From NCBI RefSeq assembly GCF_009363255.1, contig NZ_CP045318.1, forward strand, positions 534,001-598,000: 64,000 nucleotides of DNA, read 5' to 3'. This stretch comes from Roseivivax sp. THAF197b (GTDB taxonomy: Bacteria; Pseudomonadota; Alphaproteobacteria; Rhodobacterales; Rhodobacteraceae). Positions 54,234 to 63,945 of the stretch are shown here, in pieces; position 1 is the stretch's first letter, and the number at the start of each line of letters is the position of its first letter. The position numbers were made by a program, and so were the translations under genes. The notes under the pieces were generated by a model. It saw only the letters and a program-made list of their open reading frames with translations. It had not been told where the DNA came from and made no database searches.

Positions 54234-55262
54234 ATGACAGCGCTTACGCAATATCAACGCCTTGAAGCGTCGGGCCTCTGGCGCGCCGATGCCGAGGCGC
54301 AGCGCCGCGAGGTCGTCGTCTCCATGGGGGATGCGAGCCTCACGATCACCGACATGAAGGATCAACCTGTCGCGCATTGGTCGCTGGCAGCTGTCCGGCG
54401 GGCCACGTCGAAGGGCGATCTGCCGGCGATCTATCATCCGGACGGGGATCGCGGCGAGACGCTGGAGCTGGACGCAACCGCGTCGGACATGATCGCGGCC
54501 ATCGACAAGGTGCTGCGCGCCATCGAACGCAGCCGCCCGCGCCCCGGAAAATTGCGGCTTTGGATCAGTGGCGGCATCGCGGGGCTCGCGGTGCTCACAG
54601 CCGTGATCTGGTTGCCGGGCGCGCTGCTTGATTATTCCTCGGACGTGGTGCCGCCGGTCAAACGGAACGAGATTGGCACGGCCTTGCTCGACCGGATCAC
54701 GCGGGTTGCGGGCCAACCCTGCACCGCGCCCGAGGCAGAAGAGGCGCTGCGCGCGCTCGGTCGCCGGGTTCTCGGCCCGGAGCGCGGCGGCGACCTGGTC
54801 GTCCTGCGGGGCGGCATCGCCCAGACGGCACATCTTCCGGGCGGGCGCATTCTGCTCAATCACACGCTGGTCGAGGATCCCGATGATCCCGACGTGACCG
54901 CAGGCTACATCCTGGCCGAGGCTGTGCGCGCGAAAGGGTCGGACCCGCTGGTCGATCTTCTGGAAAGCGTCGGGCTCTTTGCGACGCTGAAGCTGCTGAC
55001 GACCGGGGAAGTGCCGCCAGCCGCGCTTGATGCCTATGCGGAGGATCTGCTGTCGACGGCGCGGGCGCCCGTCGATCCGGCCGTGCTGCTGCCTGCCTTT
55101 GAAGCGGCCGAGCTACGGTCCTCGCCCTATGCCTACGCGCTTGACCTGACGGGCGAGTCCACCCTCAACCTCATCGAGGCCGACCCCCGCGCGGCAGAGG
55201 GCAGTCGTCTGGTCCTGACCGATGCGGAATGGGTGCGCCTGCAGGGCATCTGCACCCGCTGA
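54234..55262 (+). CDS. Membrane protein with degenerate M48-peptidase-like domain
   Basis: A 342-residue protein. Residues 1-100 form a beta-rich, PH-like domain (VVVSMGDASLTITDMKDQPVAHWSL...). One membrane helix follows near 108-130 (LWISGGIAGLAVLTAVIWLPGALL). The C-terminal part resembles periplasmic M48 metalloproteases (QTAHLPGGRILLNHTLVEDPDDPDVTAGYILAEAVRAKG). Where HExxH should be, the sequence has ILAEAVRAKG, so it lacks the zinc site and should be catalytically dead, a pseudoprotease or adaptor. Similar architecture occurs in other Rhodobacteraceae from memory. Identification as M48-like is by eye. Confidence 0.7.
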   Translation: MTALTQYQRLEASGLWRADAEAQRREVVVSMGDASLTITDMKDQPVAHWSLAAVRRATSKGDLPAIYHPDGDRGETLELDATASDMIAAIDKVLRAIERSRPRPGKLRLWISGGIAGLAVLTAVIWLPGALLDYSSDVVPPVKRNEIGTALLDRITRVAGQPCTAPEAEEALRALGRRVLGPERGGDLVVLRGGIAQTAHLPGGRILLNHTLVEDPDDPDVTAGYILAEAVRAKGSDPLVDLLESVGLFATLKLLTTGEVPPAALDAYAEDLLSTARAPVDPAVLLPAFEAAELRSSPYAYALDLTGESTLNLIEADPRAAEGSRLVLTDAEWVRLQGICTR

Positions 55263-55336
55263 GCGACGGCCGCGCGTGCGCCAGCGATGTGCGTGATCTT
55301 GGATGGCAGCGCGCCGGAGCGCGGCTGCCGCCCTCC

Positions 55337-56305
55337 TCAATTCGTGGTTTTCAGGGTCACGATTGCAGGCTTGATCCGGTGACGCGGCGCGTTGACCACC
55401 AATCTCCGCGGCACGGTGTTGGTCCACACCTCCTGCGTTGCGAAGAAGCCGCTCATCGTTTGGAAGGCCCTGTAGGGGTTCAGGCGGTCGTCGTCCCAGG
55501 CGCGCTCATAGCCTTGCGGGATGACGGTTTCCTGCTCCACCGAAAGGGTCGCGTAGACCTGGTCGGGCACCATGTAGCGTTCGCCCCGCTCGGGCGTGAG
55601 ACGCAGGTTACTGTCGTCATAGCCGCGCCGGATATAGACGTTCTTGCCCTCGGTCGGCTTCTCGCCGCGTCGGATCACGGTGACGTGGTTCGATTGCTGC
55701 GGGCCGCAGCGCACGGTCAGGCCCTGGTTGTTGCCGATATATTGCCGCGAGACGGCGGAGGCGCCGGGGCAGCCGCCGGGCTTCTGGGCCGTGGCCGCAG
55801 GCGCTTGCCGGACAACCGGGGCTGGGGCCGGAGCCTTGCGCACCACGCGTTGCGGTGCCGGGGCAGGGGCCGTCCGCACCACGCGCGGTGCGGGCTTGAC
55901 CACTGCCGGGGCCGGTGCGGGGGCCGGACGGGCGACCCGTTGCGGCGCGGGTGCGGGGGGCGGCGGTGCGCTGCGCACGGGGGCCGCTTGCGCGGGCTCG
56001 ATCGTGATCTGTTCGGCGCTTTGGGGAATGCGCGCCGCGGTGCGCGTATTGCTGGCCCCGAAGGTCGGGGTCTGCCCGCAGACATGCTGCCGCGCCCGGT
56101 TCACGCGGGGCACCCAGTTCGTGGCCCCGTCGATGCCCGCGCGAATATAGACGCAGCCGCGGCTGTCGACATATTGCCGCCCTTCGAAGGACGATGGTGG
56201 AAATTCCTGCGGCACGTCGGTGGAGCGCTGCTGCGCCTGCACATGTCCTGCGAAACCAAAAGCGGCGGCCACATAAAGCAGCGCCACGAAACGAGTTATC
56301 TTCAT
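55337..56305 (-). CDS. Exported Pro/Ala-rich protein (SPOR-like)
   Basis: A 322-residue protein with a signal peptide (MKITRFVALLYVAAAFGFAGHVQA). The mature N-terminus has a small Cys-containing domain (RGCVYIRAGIDGATNWVPRVNRARQHVCG). Then comes a ~75-residue low-complexity stretch of APAPQRV/RKAPAPAP repeats, and a C-terminal domain beginning GGCPGASAVSRQYIGNN. The domain order and the linker are typical of periplasmic envelope proteins in Rhodobacteraceae annotated as SPOR-like. Possible role in cell-wall binding; function unknown. Monocistronic. Confidence 0.8.
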   Translation of the reverse strand: MKITRFVALLYVAAAFGFAGHVQAQQRSTDVPQEFPPSSFEGRQYVDSRGCVYIRAGIDGATNWVPRVNRARQHVCGQTPTFGASNTRTAARIPQSAEQITIEPAQAAPVRSAPPPPAPAPQRVARPAPAPAPAVVKPAPRVVRTAPAPAPQRVVRKAPAPAPVVRQAPAATAQKPGGCPGASAVSRQYIGNNQGLTVRCGPQQSNHVTVIRRGEKPTEGKNVYIRRGYDDSNLRLTPERGERYMVPDQVYATLSVEQETVIPQGYERAWDDDRLNPYRAFQTMSGFFATQEVWTNTVPRRLVVNAPRHRIKPAIVTLKTTN

Positions 56306-56373
56306 ACCAAAGCCCCCACGGCGTTTGGTCCACGATGCCGCAACAATTAGTCCCTGTAAAGCTGTGTTATGGC

Positions 56374-57015
56374 TTATTTAGTTCCGAACATGCGGTCTCC
56401 GGCATCGCCCAAGCCGGGCACGATGTAGCCCTTCTCGTTCAGCCGCTCGTCCAGAGCGGCGGTCACCACGGGCACATCCGGATGCGTCTCGGCCATGCGC
56501 GCGACGCCCTCGGGGGCGGCCAGCAGACAGAGGAAACGGATATTCGTGGCCCCTGCCTTCTTCAGCATGTCGACCGCCGCTGCGGAGCTGTTGCCGGTGG
56601 CGAGCATCGGATCGACCGCGATTGTTACGCGGTCGGCGAGCCCCTCGGGGACCTTGAAGTAATACTCCACGGGCTCGAGCGTCTCCTCGTCGCGGTAGAG
56701 ACCGACAAAGCCCACGCGGGCCGAGGGCACCAGTTCCAGCACGCCGTCGAGAAGCCCGTTGCCCGCCCGCAGGATCGAGATCAGCGCGAGTTTCTTGCCG
56801 TCGAGAACCGGCGCGTCCATCTCCTGGATCGGGGTTTCGATCCGCTTCGTGGTCATCGGCAGATCGGAGGTGATCTCATAGGCCAGAAGCTGCGAGATTT
56901 CGCGGAGAAGCTGGCGGAACACGGCGGTGGAGGTGTCCTTCTCGCGCATCAGCGTGAGCTTGTGCTGCACCAGCGGGTGATTGACGATACGGAGCGTGTC
57001 GGGCGTCTCGGTCAT
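56374..57015 (-). CDS. upp: Uracil phosphoribosyltransferase
   Basis: A 213-residue protein with the PRPP loop [23 protein letters not shown] and the uracil-binding [18 protein letters not shown]-terminus. It makes UMP from uracil and PRPP. It is the last gene of the salvage operon; its ATG overlaps the add stop (ATGA). Confidence 0.96.
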   Translation of the reverse strand: MTETPDTLRIVNHPLVQHKLTLMREKDTSTAVFRQLLREISQLLAYEITSDLPMTTKRIETPIQEMDAPVLDGKKLALISILRAGNGLLDGVLELVPSARVGFVGLYRDEETLEPVEYYFKVPEGLADRVTIAVDPMLATGNSSAAAVDMLKKAGATNIRFLCLLAAPEGVARMAETHPDVPVVTAALDERLNEKGYIVPGLGDAGDRMFGTK

Positions 57016-58034
57016 GTGGCCTCCAGTCGGTCTGCGATGATCTTGGCGGTGGCGGCATCGCAGAAGGCATGGGCCATCGCGGTGCGGTTGAGGGCGCGAA
57101 ACATCTCCGCATCCCAGTGAAAGGTCCGCGCGAGGTTGCGGTACTCGTCGCGCATCGTGGTGTGGAAGAAGGGCGGATCGTCGGTCGAGACGGTCACGGG
57201 CACGCCTGCGCGGTGAAGTCGCGCGATGGGATGCGCCTTGAGGCTGTCATGCACGCCAAGCGCCACGTTCGATCCGGGGCAGACCTCTAGGCAGATGCCC
57301 GCCTCGGCCAGCCGGTCGACGAGCGCCGGATCCTCGATGGCGCGCACGCCGTGGCCGATCCGTTCGACGCGCAGATCGTCGAGCGCGGATTTGACCTCGG
57401 AGGGCCCGCGCCATTCACCTGCATGCACGGTCAGCCGCAGCCCGGCCTCACGCGCCATGTCGAAACTGTATGCGAAGTCCTTCAGATCGCCCGCATTCTC
57501 GTCCCCGCCCATACCGTAGCCGGTGATGAAGTCGCCCGCCGTCTCGGCCGCACAGAGGCTTGCGCGTTTCGCCTTGTCGGGGCCGAAATGGCGCACGCAG
57601 GTGACGATGCCGCGCAGGGTGATCCCCATGTCGCGATCCGCCTGTTCGGCGGCATCCCGGATCGCGTGCAAATATTCGCGCCATGCGCCGAGATCGCCGC
57701 CGCCGCAGAAATCGGGCGACAGGAAGCTCTCGACATAGACAACGCCGTTCCTGGCGCATTCCTCAAGAAGGGCCGTGGTCAGCCGCGCGTAATCCTCGGG
57801 GCTTTTCAGGACGGAGGTCGCGGCCTCGTAGGTGCGCAAAAACCGCTCGAACCCCGAAAACGCATAGCCGCCGCGTTCGTCGAAGACGCCGGTCAGGTTG
57901 ATCGACTTTTCCTGCGCGAGGCCACGGATGAAGGCGGGCGGGGCCGCGCCTTCGTGGTGCAGATGCAGCTCGACCTTGGGCAGGTCCGCAATGGCCGCGA
58001 GGCTTTCTTCGGTATGGGGCGCGTCGTCATGCAT
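57012..58034 (-). CDS. add: Adenosine deaminase
   Basis: A 340-residue amidohydrolase-fold enzyme. Zinc ligands are in [21 protein letters not shown] holds the third His and substrate contacts, and [12 protein letters not shown] the Asp ligand. It converts adenosine to inosine. The chosen ATG at 58034 overlaps the deoB stop (TGATG), so the two are coupled; upstream in-frame sequence is the deoB shadow. Similar enzymes sometimes prefer adenine, which is not excluded. Confidence 0.93.
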   Translation of the reverse strand: MHDDAPHTEESLAAIADLPKVELHLHHEGAAPPAFIRGLAQEKSINLTGVFDERGGYAFSGFERFLRTYEAATSVLKSPEDYARLTTALLEECARNGVVYVESFLSPDFCGGGDLGAWREYLHAIRDAAEQADRDMGITLRGIVTCVRHFGPDKAKRASLCAAETAGDFITGYGMGGDENAGDLKDFAYSFDMAREAGLRLTVHAGEWRGPSEVKSALDDLRVERIGHGVRAIEDPALVDRLAEAGICLEVCPGSNVALGVHDSLKAHPIARLHRAGVPVTVSTDDPPFFHTTMRDEYRNLARTFHWDAEMFRALNRTAMAHAFCDAATAKIIADRLEAT

Positions 58035-59242
58035 CACAGGCGGGACTTTCCGGGGCCGGAGGAGGGGATATCGAGGTGGTCGGCGATGCTCGCGGCGACA
58101 TCGGTGAAGGCGATCTGGCCCATCTCGCCCGCGCCGAGGCCCGCCATCAGAACGGGCACCCGTTCGCGGGTGTGATCCGTGCCGGTCCAGGTCGGATCGT
58201 TGCCGTGATCGGCGGTCAGGCAGAGAAGGTCGCCCGGACGCAGGCGCGGCAGCAGGCGCCCGATCTCCGCATCGAACCATTCGAGCGCGCGGGCATAGCC
58301 CGACACGTCCCGGCGATGGCCCCAAAGGCTGTCGAACTCGACGAAATTGGCGAAGGTCAGGCTGCCATCGGGCTGGCTGTCGATGGCGTCCGACAGATGG
58401 CCCATCAGTGTCGCATCATCGCCTTTGCGAACCGCGTCGATGCCTGCCATCGACAGGATGTCACCGATCTTGCCGATGGCCAGAACGTGGCGTCCGGCCT
58501 CCTGCGCCCAGTTGGTCAGGATCGGCTCGGGCGGGGCAATGGCATAATCGCGTCGGTTGCCGGTGCGCTTGAAGGCGCCGGGTTCGCCCAGGAACGGCCG
58601 GGCGATCACGCGGCCCACCCGCATCTCGTGCAGTATGGGGGCGATGCCTTCGCACAGCGCCAGAAGCGGGTCGAGGCCGAAGACTTCCTCGTGCGCCGCG
58701 ATCTGGAAGACGCTGTCGGCGGAGGTGTAGCAGATAGGCCAGCCGGTCTTCAGATGCTCCGCGCCGAAGCGATCCAGCATCACCGTGCCGGAGCCGTGGC
58801 AATTGCCCAGAATGCCCTCCGTGCCTGCCAAGTCGCAGATCGCGCGGGTGACCTCCTCGGGGAAGGCGGGTGTCTGAACCGGGAAATAGTGCCAGTCCCA
58901 AGGCACCGGCAGCCCGGCGAGTTCCCAATGGCCCGAGGGCGTGTCCTTGCCCGCGGAGACCTCGGTCGCAGCGCCCCAATACCCTTCGGGCGCGGCTTCC
59001 AGTCCGGGTGCGGCCTTGCCGGAGGCCAGCGTCACCGCGCGGCCAAGCCCCAGCCGGTCGAGATTGGGCAGGTGCAGGGGGCCGGAGCGCCCGTCCTCGG
59101 CGTGGCCTGCCGCGCAGGCCTCGGCGATGTGCAGAAGCGTGTTCGCGCCGGTATCGGGCGTGCCGTCATTGAAGAACCGGTCCGCATCGGGCGCGCCGCC
59201 GATGCCGACGGAATCCATCACGACAAGAAAGGCACGCGGCAT
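58034..59242 (-). CDS. deoB: Phosphopentomutase
   Basis: A 402-residue alkaline-phosphatase-superfamily metalloenzyme. MPRAFLVVMDSVGIGGAPDADRF provides the first metal-binding Asp; SAGKDTPSGHWELAG has the phosphorylated Thr; LCLTADHGNDPTWTGTDHTRERVPVL holds the C-terminal metal ligands. It interconverts (deoxy)ribose-1- and -5-phosphate. Its start is 79 bp after the deoA stop, the only real gap in the operon. Confidence 0.96.
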   Translation of the reverse strand: MPRAFLVVMDSVGIGGAPDADRFFNDGTPDTGANTLLHIAEACAAGHAEDGRSGPLHLPNLDRLGLGRAVTLASGKAAPGLEAAPEGYWGAATEVSAGKDTPSGHWELAGLPVPWDWHYFPVQTPAFPEEVTRAICDLAGTEGILGNCHGSGTVMLDRFGAEHLKTGWPICYTSADSVFQIAAHEEVFGLDPLLALCEGIAPILHEMRVGRVIARPFLGEPGAFKRTGNRRDYAIAPPEPILTNWAQEAGRHVLAIGKIGDILSMAGIDAVRKGDDATLMGHLSDAIDSQPDGSLTFANFVEFDSLWGHRRDVSGYARALEWFDAEIGRLLPRLRPGDLLCLTADHGNDPTWTGTDHTRERVPVLMAGLGAGEMGQIAFTDVAASIADHLDIPSSGPGKSRL

Positions 59243-59321
59243 GACATCCTGCTTTGCGAATTGCGTCCCGTGCGGGGTATCGCGCGCGGCGCGCTTGGGC
59301 AAGCGCCGAAGGTGTGCCTGT

Positions 59322-60644
59322 TTAGTCGAGGCCGAGTGTCTCCAGCAGGACAGCGGAGGGCGCGGGAGAGGGGCCGTCCTCGGTGATGGTGATCGCGGCG
59401 AGGCAGGCCTTGGCCGCCCGGTCCGCATCCTCGATCCGGGCCGCATGAATGCGCAGGAGCGGCTGGCCGCGCGCGACCGCGGCACCGACGCCCAGAACGT
59501 CCGATAGGCCCACGGCGGGATCGACGGGATCACTTTCGACGCGACGCCCACCTCCGAGATCGACCACGGCGCGTCCCAGCGCCTCCCCGTCGATGGCGGA
59601 GATATGCCCATTGGCAGGCGCGGTCACTTCGCGGATCACGGTGGCTTCGGGCAGGAAGCGCCCCGGATTTTCCACAAAGCCCAGGGGGCCGCCTTGCGCG
59701 TAGATCATACGGCCCATGGCCTCGGTCGCACGGCCATCGGCCAGAACGCCCGCGATCTTGGCGCGCCCTGCACTCAGATCGTCCGCCATTCCTGCGCGCA
59801 CGAGAAGCGCCGCACCCAGATCCGTTGTCAGGACGGCCAGGCGATTGCCCTCAGGGGCCGCACCGCGTAGCACCAGCATCGCCTCGGCCACCTCGACCGC
59901 ATTGCCGAGCGCGGGGGCCACGGGAGAGTTCATATCCGTCAGGCAGGCCACAGTCGGGCAGCCTGCATCATTAGCGGTGGTCACCAGCGACCGGGCCAGC
60001 GCGCGGGCATCCTCCTGGGTTTTCATGAACGCGCCGGAGCCCACCTTCACGTCGAGAACGAGGCCCTCAAGGCCGGCCGCGAGCTTTTTGGACAGGATCG
60101 ACGCGGTGATCAGATCGGTCGAGGCGACCGTGCCGGTCACATCGCGGACCGCGTAAAGCCGCGCATCGGCGGGCGCGATGGCGGCGGAGGCGCCGACGAT
60201 GGCGCAGCCCGCCTCGGACACCACGCGCCGGAACGCATCTTCCGTGAGGGCAGTGCGGAAGCCCGGGATCGCATCGAGCTTGTCGAGCGTGCCGCCCGTA
60301 TGCCCAAGGCCGCGCCCCGAGATCATGGGAACATAGACCCCGAGCGCGGCCAGCGCCGGGGCCAGAACGAGGCTGACGCAATCGCCGACCCCGCCCGTGG
60401 AATGCTTGTCGAGGACCGGCCCCGGCAGATCCCAGCGCAGAAGGCGGCCCGAGTCGCGCATCGCCAGTGTCAGCGCCGTCCGGCCCGCATCCCCAAGCCC
60501 GCTGAGACAGACCGCCATGGCGAAGGCCCCGGCCTGCGCATCGGAGACAGAGCCATCGGCGAGGCCTCTGGCGAAGGATGCGAGCGCTGCGGGATCGGGC
60601 TGCTTGCCCGCGCGCATGGTGTTCAGAAGCTGCGCAGGCTGCAT
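59322..60644 (-). CDS. deoA: Thymidine phosphorylase
   Basis: A 440-residue nucleoside phosphorylase II. DKHSTGGVGDCVSLVLAPALAALG is the phosphate-binding signature, with the SGRGLGHTGGTLDKLDAIPG motif following, both diagnostic of DeoA/Pdp. It splits thymidine and deoxyuridine to base plus deoxyribose-1-phosphate. Its ATG overlaps the cdd stop (TGATG), so it is coupled to cdd. Confidence 0.95.
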   Translation of the reverse strand: MQPAQLLNTMRAGKQPDPAALASFARGLADGSVSDAQAGAFAMAVCLSGLGDAGRTALTLAMRDSGRLLRWDLPGPVLDKHSTGGVGDCVSLVLAPALAALGVYVPMISGRGLGHTGGTLDKLDAIPGFRTALTEDAFRRVVSEAGCAIVGASAAIAPADARLYAVRDVTGTVASTDLITASILSKKLAAGLEGLVLDVKVGSGAFMKTQEDARALARSLVTTANDAGCPTVACLTDMNSPVAPALGNAVEVAEAMLVLRGAAPEGNRLAVLTTDLGAALLVRAGMADDLSAGRAKIAGVLADGRATEAMGRMIYAQGGPLGFVENPGRFLPEATVIREVTAPANGHISAIDGEALGRAVVDLGGGRRVESDPVDPAVGLSDVLGVGAAVARGQPLLRIHAARIEDADRAAKACLAAITITEDGPSPAPSAVLLETLGLD

Positions 60645-61036
60645 CAGGACTTGTCCATATGCCCGGCCCCGAACGCACCGGGCAGCAAGTCGCCGACGCT
60701 CAGCGTGACCTCCTCGCCTGCAAGGGTGGCGAGTGTCACCATCACATCGGGGCGTGCGAATTCGGCGATCTTCTGGCGGCAGCCGCCGCAGGGCGGGACC
60801 GGGGCCGGGCTGTCGGCCACGACGTAAAGCGACGCGATCTCGGTCTCGCCCGCCGCGATCATGGCGGCGATCGCGCCCGCCTCGGCGCAGGTGCCTTCGG
60901 GATAGGCCACGTTCTCGACATTGCAGCCCGCATGCACCGCGCCCGAGGGCGTCGACAGCGCCGCGCCGACCTGGAAACCGGAATAGGGCGCATAGGCATT
61001 GGCGCGAACATCGAGCGCGGCTTGGCGAAGGGACAT
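60644..61036 (-). CDS. cdd: Cytidine deaminase
   Basis: A 130-residue small tetrameric-type cytidine deaminase. HAGCNVENVAYPEGTCAE and PCGGCRQKIAEF supply the three zinc cysteines and the catalytic Glu. It deaminates (deoxy)cytidine to (deoxy)uridine, the substrate of the next enzymes. It is the promoter-proximal gene of cdd-deoA-deoB-add-upp and lies divergently from maeB with a 212-bp gap that should hold both promoters. Confidence 0.95.
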   Translation of the reverse strand: MSLRQAALDVRANAYAPYSGFQVGAALSTPSGAVHAGCNVENVAYPEGTCAEAGAIAAMIAAGETEIASLYVVADSPAPVPPCGGCRQKIAEFARPDVMVTLATLAGEEVTLSVGDLLPGAFGAGHMDKS

Positions 61037-61248
61037 GGGGGCTCCTGGCGGTGGTGATCTTGGTCTCTGCGCGCCGGGGCAAAGCGACGCGGAGATCACA
61101 GAGTGTCCTCTGGCTGGGGCGCGCGCAACCCGGAAGGCGGCGGTTGTCCGCAGGACATGCAGCCCCGGACATCAAGCGCGGTTGCGCGGCTTCCTGTCGC
61201 AGTGAAAACGCGATAGCTCTGGATCAACGCAAAAGATGGGAGGGGCTC

Positions 61249-63528
61249 ATGTCCGATCAGGCCACGGAGACGCAGCGTCAGCTCGCGCTCGATTATCACG
61301 AATTCCCGAAGCCCGGTAAGCTCGAGATTCGCGCGACGAAGCCCCTCGCCAATGGTCGCGATCTGGCGCGCGCCTACAGCCCCGGCGTGGCCGAGGCCTG
61401 TCTCGAGATCAAGGAGAACCCGGCAGAGGCATCGCGCTACACTGCGCGCGGCAACCTCGTGGCGGTGGTCACGAATGGCACGGCCGTGCTGGGCCTCGGC
61501 AATATAGGTGCGCTGGCCTCCAAGCCCGTGATGGAGGGCAAGGCGGTTCTGTTCAAGAAATTCGCGGGCATCGACTGCTTCGATATCGAGGTGAACGAAA
61601 GCGACCCAGAGGCGCTGGCCAAGATCGTCTGCGCGCTGGAGCCCTCCTTCGGTGCGATCAACCTCGAAGACATCAAGGCGCCCGATTGCTTCATCGTCGA
61701 GGAATATTGCCGCGAGCGGATGAACATCCCCGTCTTCCATGACGACCAGCACGGCACCGCCATCGTGGTGGGGGCCGCGGCGGTCAACGCGCTGCGCATT
61801 GCGGGCAAGAACATCGAGGATATCAAGATCGTTTCGACGGGCGGCGGGGCGGCGGGCATCGCCTGTTTGAACATGCTGCTCAAGCTGGGGCTGAAGCGCG
61901 AGAATGTCTGGCTCTGCGATATCGAGGGGCTCGTCTATGAGGGCCGCGAGGCGGATATGAGCCCGCAGAAGGCAGCCTATGCGCAAGGCACCGAACCCAA
62001 GACGCTGGACGATGTGATCGAGGGCGCGGACATGTTCCTCGGCCTGTCGGGCCCCAACGTGCTGAAGCCCGAGATGGTGAAGAAGATGGCCGATCAGCCG
62101 ATCATCTTCGCGCTGGCCAATCCCAATCCCGAGATCATGCCGGATCTCGCCCGCGAAGTGGCCCCGGATGCCATCATCGCCACGGGGCGGAGCGATTTCC
62201 CGAACCAGGTGAACAACGTGCTGTGCTTCCCGTTCATCTTCCGTGGCGCGCTCGATGTGGGGGCGACCACGATCAATGACGAGATGAAGATCGCCTGCGT
62301 GGAGGGGATCGCGGCCATGGCGCGTGCCACGACGAGCGCCGAAGCAGCCGCGGCCTACAAGGGCGAAAGCCTGACCTTCGGGCGCGATTACCTGATCCCG
62401 AAACCCTTCGATCCGCGCCTGTCTGCCACCGTATCCGTCGCCGTGGCGCAGGCCGCGATGGAATCGGGCGTGGCCACCCGGCCCATCGAGGACATGGAGG
62501 CCTACAAGGCCAAGCTGCGCGCCTCGGTCTTCCGTTCCTCGCTGATGATGCGGCCCGTCTTCGAGGCGGCGGCCACGGCGGAGCGCCGGATCGTCTTCGC
62601 CGAGGGCGAGGACGAGCGCGTCCTGCGTGCGGCCCAGGCCATCCTCGAGGAAACCCCCGAGCAGCCGATCCTGATCGGCCGTCCCGAGGTCATCAATGCG
62701 CGTTGCGAACGGCTGGGCCTCGAGATCCGACCCGAGCGGGATTTCAACATCGTGAACCCCGAGAACGACCCGCGCTACCGCGATTACTGGACCACCTATC
62801 ACGAGGTCATGGCCCGGCGCGGTGTGACGCCCGATCTCGCCCGCGCGATCATGCGCACCAACACCACCGCCATCGCCGCCGTCATGGTGCATCGCGGAGA
62901 GGCCGACAGCATGATCTGCGGCACGTTCGGCGAATATCGCTGGCATCTGAACTACATCAACCAGGTGCTGGAGACCGGGGGGCTGCATAGCCAGGCAGCA
63001 CTCTCGCTGATGATCCTCGAGGACGGGCCGCTCTTCATCGCCGACACGCATGTTCACACAACGCCGTCCCCCGATCAGATCGCCGAGACGGTGATCAGCG
63101 CGGCGCGGCATGTGCGCCGCTTCGGGCACGAGCCCAACATCGCGCTGTGTTCACAATCGCAGTTTGGCAACCAGTCGAACAATGCGGCCGAACGCATGCG
63201 CGCGGCGCTCGGGCTTCTCGACGCCGAGGCGCGGGATTTCTGCTATGAGGGCGAGATGAGCGTGGAGGCGGCCCTCGATCCCGAGCTGCGCACGCGGCTG
63301 CTGCCGTCGAACCGGATGCAGGGCAAGGCGAACGTGCTGGTCTTCGCCCATGCGGATGCCGCCTCGGGCGTGCGGAACATCCTGAAGATGAAGGCGCAGG
63401 GGCTGGAAGTGGGGCCGATCCTGATGGGGATGGGCAACCGGGCGCATATCGTGACGCCGTCCATCACCGCGCGAGGGCTTTTGAACATGGCGGCGCTGGC
63501 GGGCACGCCGGTGTCGAAATACGGGTAA
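61249..63528 (+). CDS. maeB: NADP-dependent malic enzyme with phosphotransacetylase-like domain
   Basis: A 759-residue protein. Residues 1-~430 are the malic enzyme: KPLANGRDLARAYSPGVAEACLEI, VFHDDQHGTAIVVGAAAVNALRI and the NADP-binding STGGGAAGIACLNMLLKLG. Residues ~440-759 are the phosphotransacetylase-like MaeB domain, which regulates rather than catalyses (acetyl-CoA control in homologues). It converts malate to pyruvate and CO2 with NADPH. GGGAGGGG lies just upstream of the ATG at 61249; earlier starts are not protein-like. Divergent from cdd. Confidence 0.96.
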   Translation: MSDQATETQRQLALDYHEFPKPGKLEIRATKPLANGRDLARAYSPGVAEACLEIKENPAEASRYTARGNLVAVVTNGTAVLGLGNIGALASKPVMEGKAVLFKKFAGIDCFDIEVNESDPEALAKIVCALEPSFGAINLEDIKAPDCFIVEEYCRERMNIPVFHDDQHGTAIVVGAAAVNALRIAGKNIEDIKIVSTGGGAAGIACLNMLLKLGLKRENVWLCDIEGLVYEGREADMSPQKAAYAQGTEPKTLDDVIEGADMFLGLSGPNVLKPEMVKKMADQPIIFALANPNPEIMPDLAREVAPDAIIATGRSDFPNQVNNVLCFPFIFRGALDVGATTINDEMKIACVEGIAAMARATTSAEAAAAYKGESLTFGRDYLIPKPFDPRLSATVSVAVAQAAMESGVATRPIEDMEAYKAKLRASVFRSSLMMRPVFEAAATAERRIVFAEGEDERVLRAAQAILEETPEQPILIGRPEVINARCERLGLEIRPERDFNIVNPENDPRYRDYWTTYHEVMARRGVTPDLARAIMRTNTTAIAAVMVHRGEADSMICGTFGEYRWHLNYINQVLETGGLHSQAALSLMILEDGPLFIADTHVHTTPSPDQIAETVISAARHVRRFGHEPNIALCSQSQFGNQSNNAAERMRAALGLLDAEARDFCYEGEMSVEAALDPELRTRLLPSNRMQGKANVLVFAHADAASGVRNILKMKAQGLEVGPILMGMGNRAHIVTPSITARGLLNMAALAGTPVSKYG

Positions 63529-63539
63529 TTTCGGACGTT

Positions 63540-63641
63540 GGCTGTGGGTTTTCACCCACCCTACAGGGCGTATCCGGCTTTGGTGGGTCTCTAGCCCGTC
63601 ACCCGCGGGACCTTTCGTAGGGTGGGTGAAAACCCACAGCC
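63540..63641. repeat. REP/MITE-like element: 25-bp perfect terminal inverted repeats
   Basis: The arms 63540-63564 and 63617-63641 are exact reverse complements (25 of 25) around a 52-bp core, and each arm itself holds a small hairpin, GTGGGT-TTTC-ACCCAC. It starts 12 bp after the maeB stop. A GTAGGGTGGGTGAAAACCCAC-type word is, from memory, common between genes in Rhodobacteraceae. No transposase is present, so it would be a non-autonomous element or transcript-end structure. Confidence 0.75.
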
Positions 63642-63797
63642 ACCCTGAAAACCCAACTGGCAAAAGCATCATCACGAGCCCGCTCGATGTCGCAGCTGGT
63701 CTACCTCCGTCGTGATCTCTTGCGGATATACCTCGGCGGCTGCAGCGATGCCGGACTATCCTCACGCGGAGCAAAGCCGCGCCGCCTTCCGTGCAGG

Positions 63798-63924
63798 GCC
63801 AGCGCCGGTCCGGCGGACTGGCGCTTTGGTGACGTGGGCGCGCGGCTCTACCGGTGCGATGGAGTGGCGAGATAAAGCGCGCAACTCAGTCGACGCTGCG
63901 CCACTCCGCCGGACCGGCGCTGGC
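63798..63924. repeat. Second long inverted repeat, 27-bp arms with one mismatch
   Basis: 63798-63824 pairs with 63898-63924 in inverse orientation; the outer 20 bases are identical, then one mismatch, then six more matches. A smaller GGAGTGGCG/CGCCACTCC pair lies inside (63871-63879 with 63898-63906). The function is unknown; it could be a repeat element or the end structure of the next minus-strand gene. Confidence 0.6.
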
Positions 63925-63945
63925 GCAGCTCATTTGCCGCGGCGC

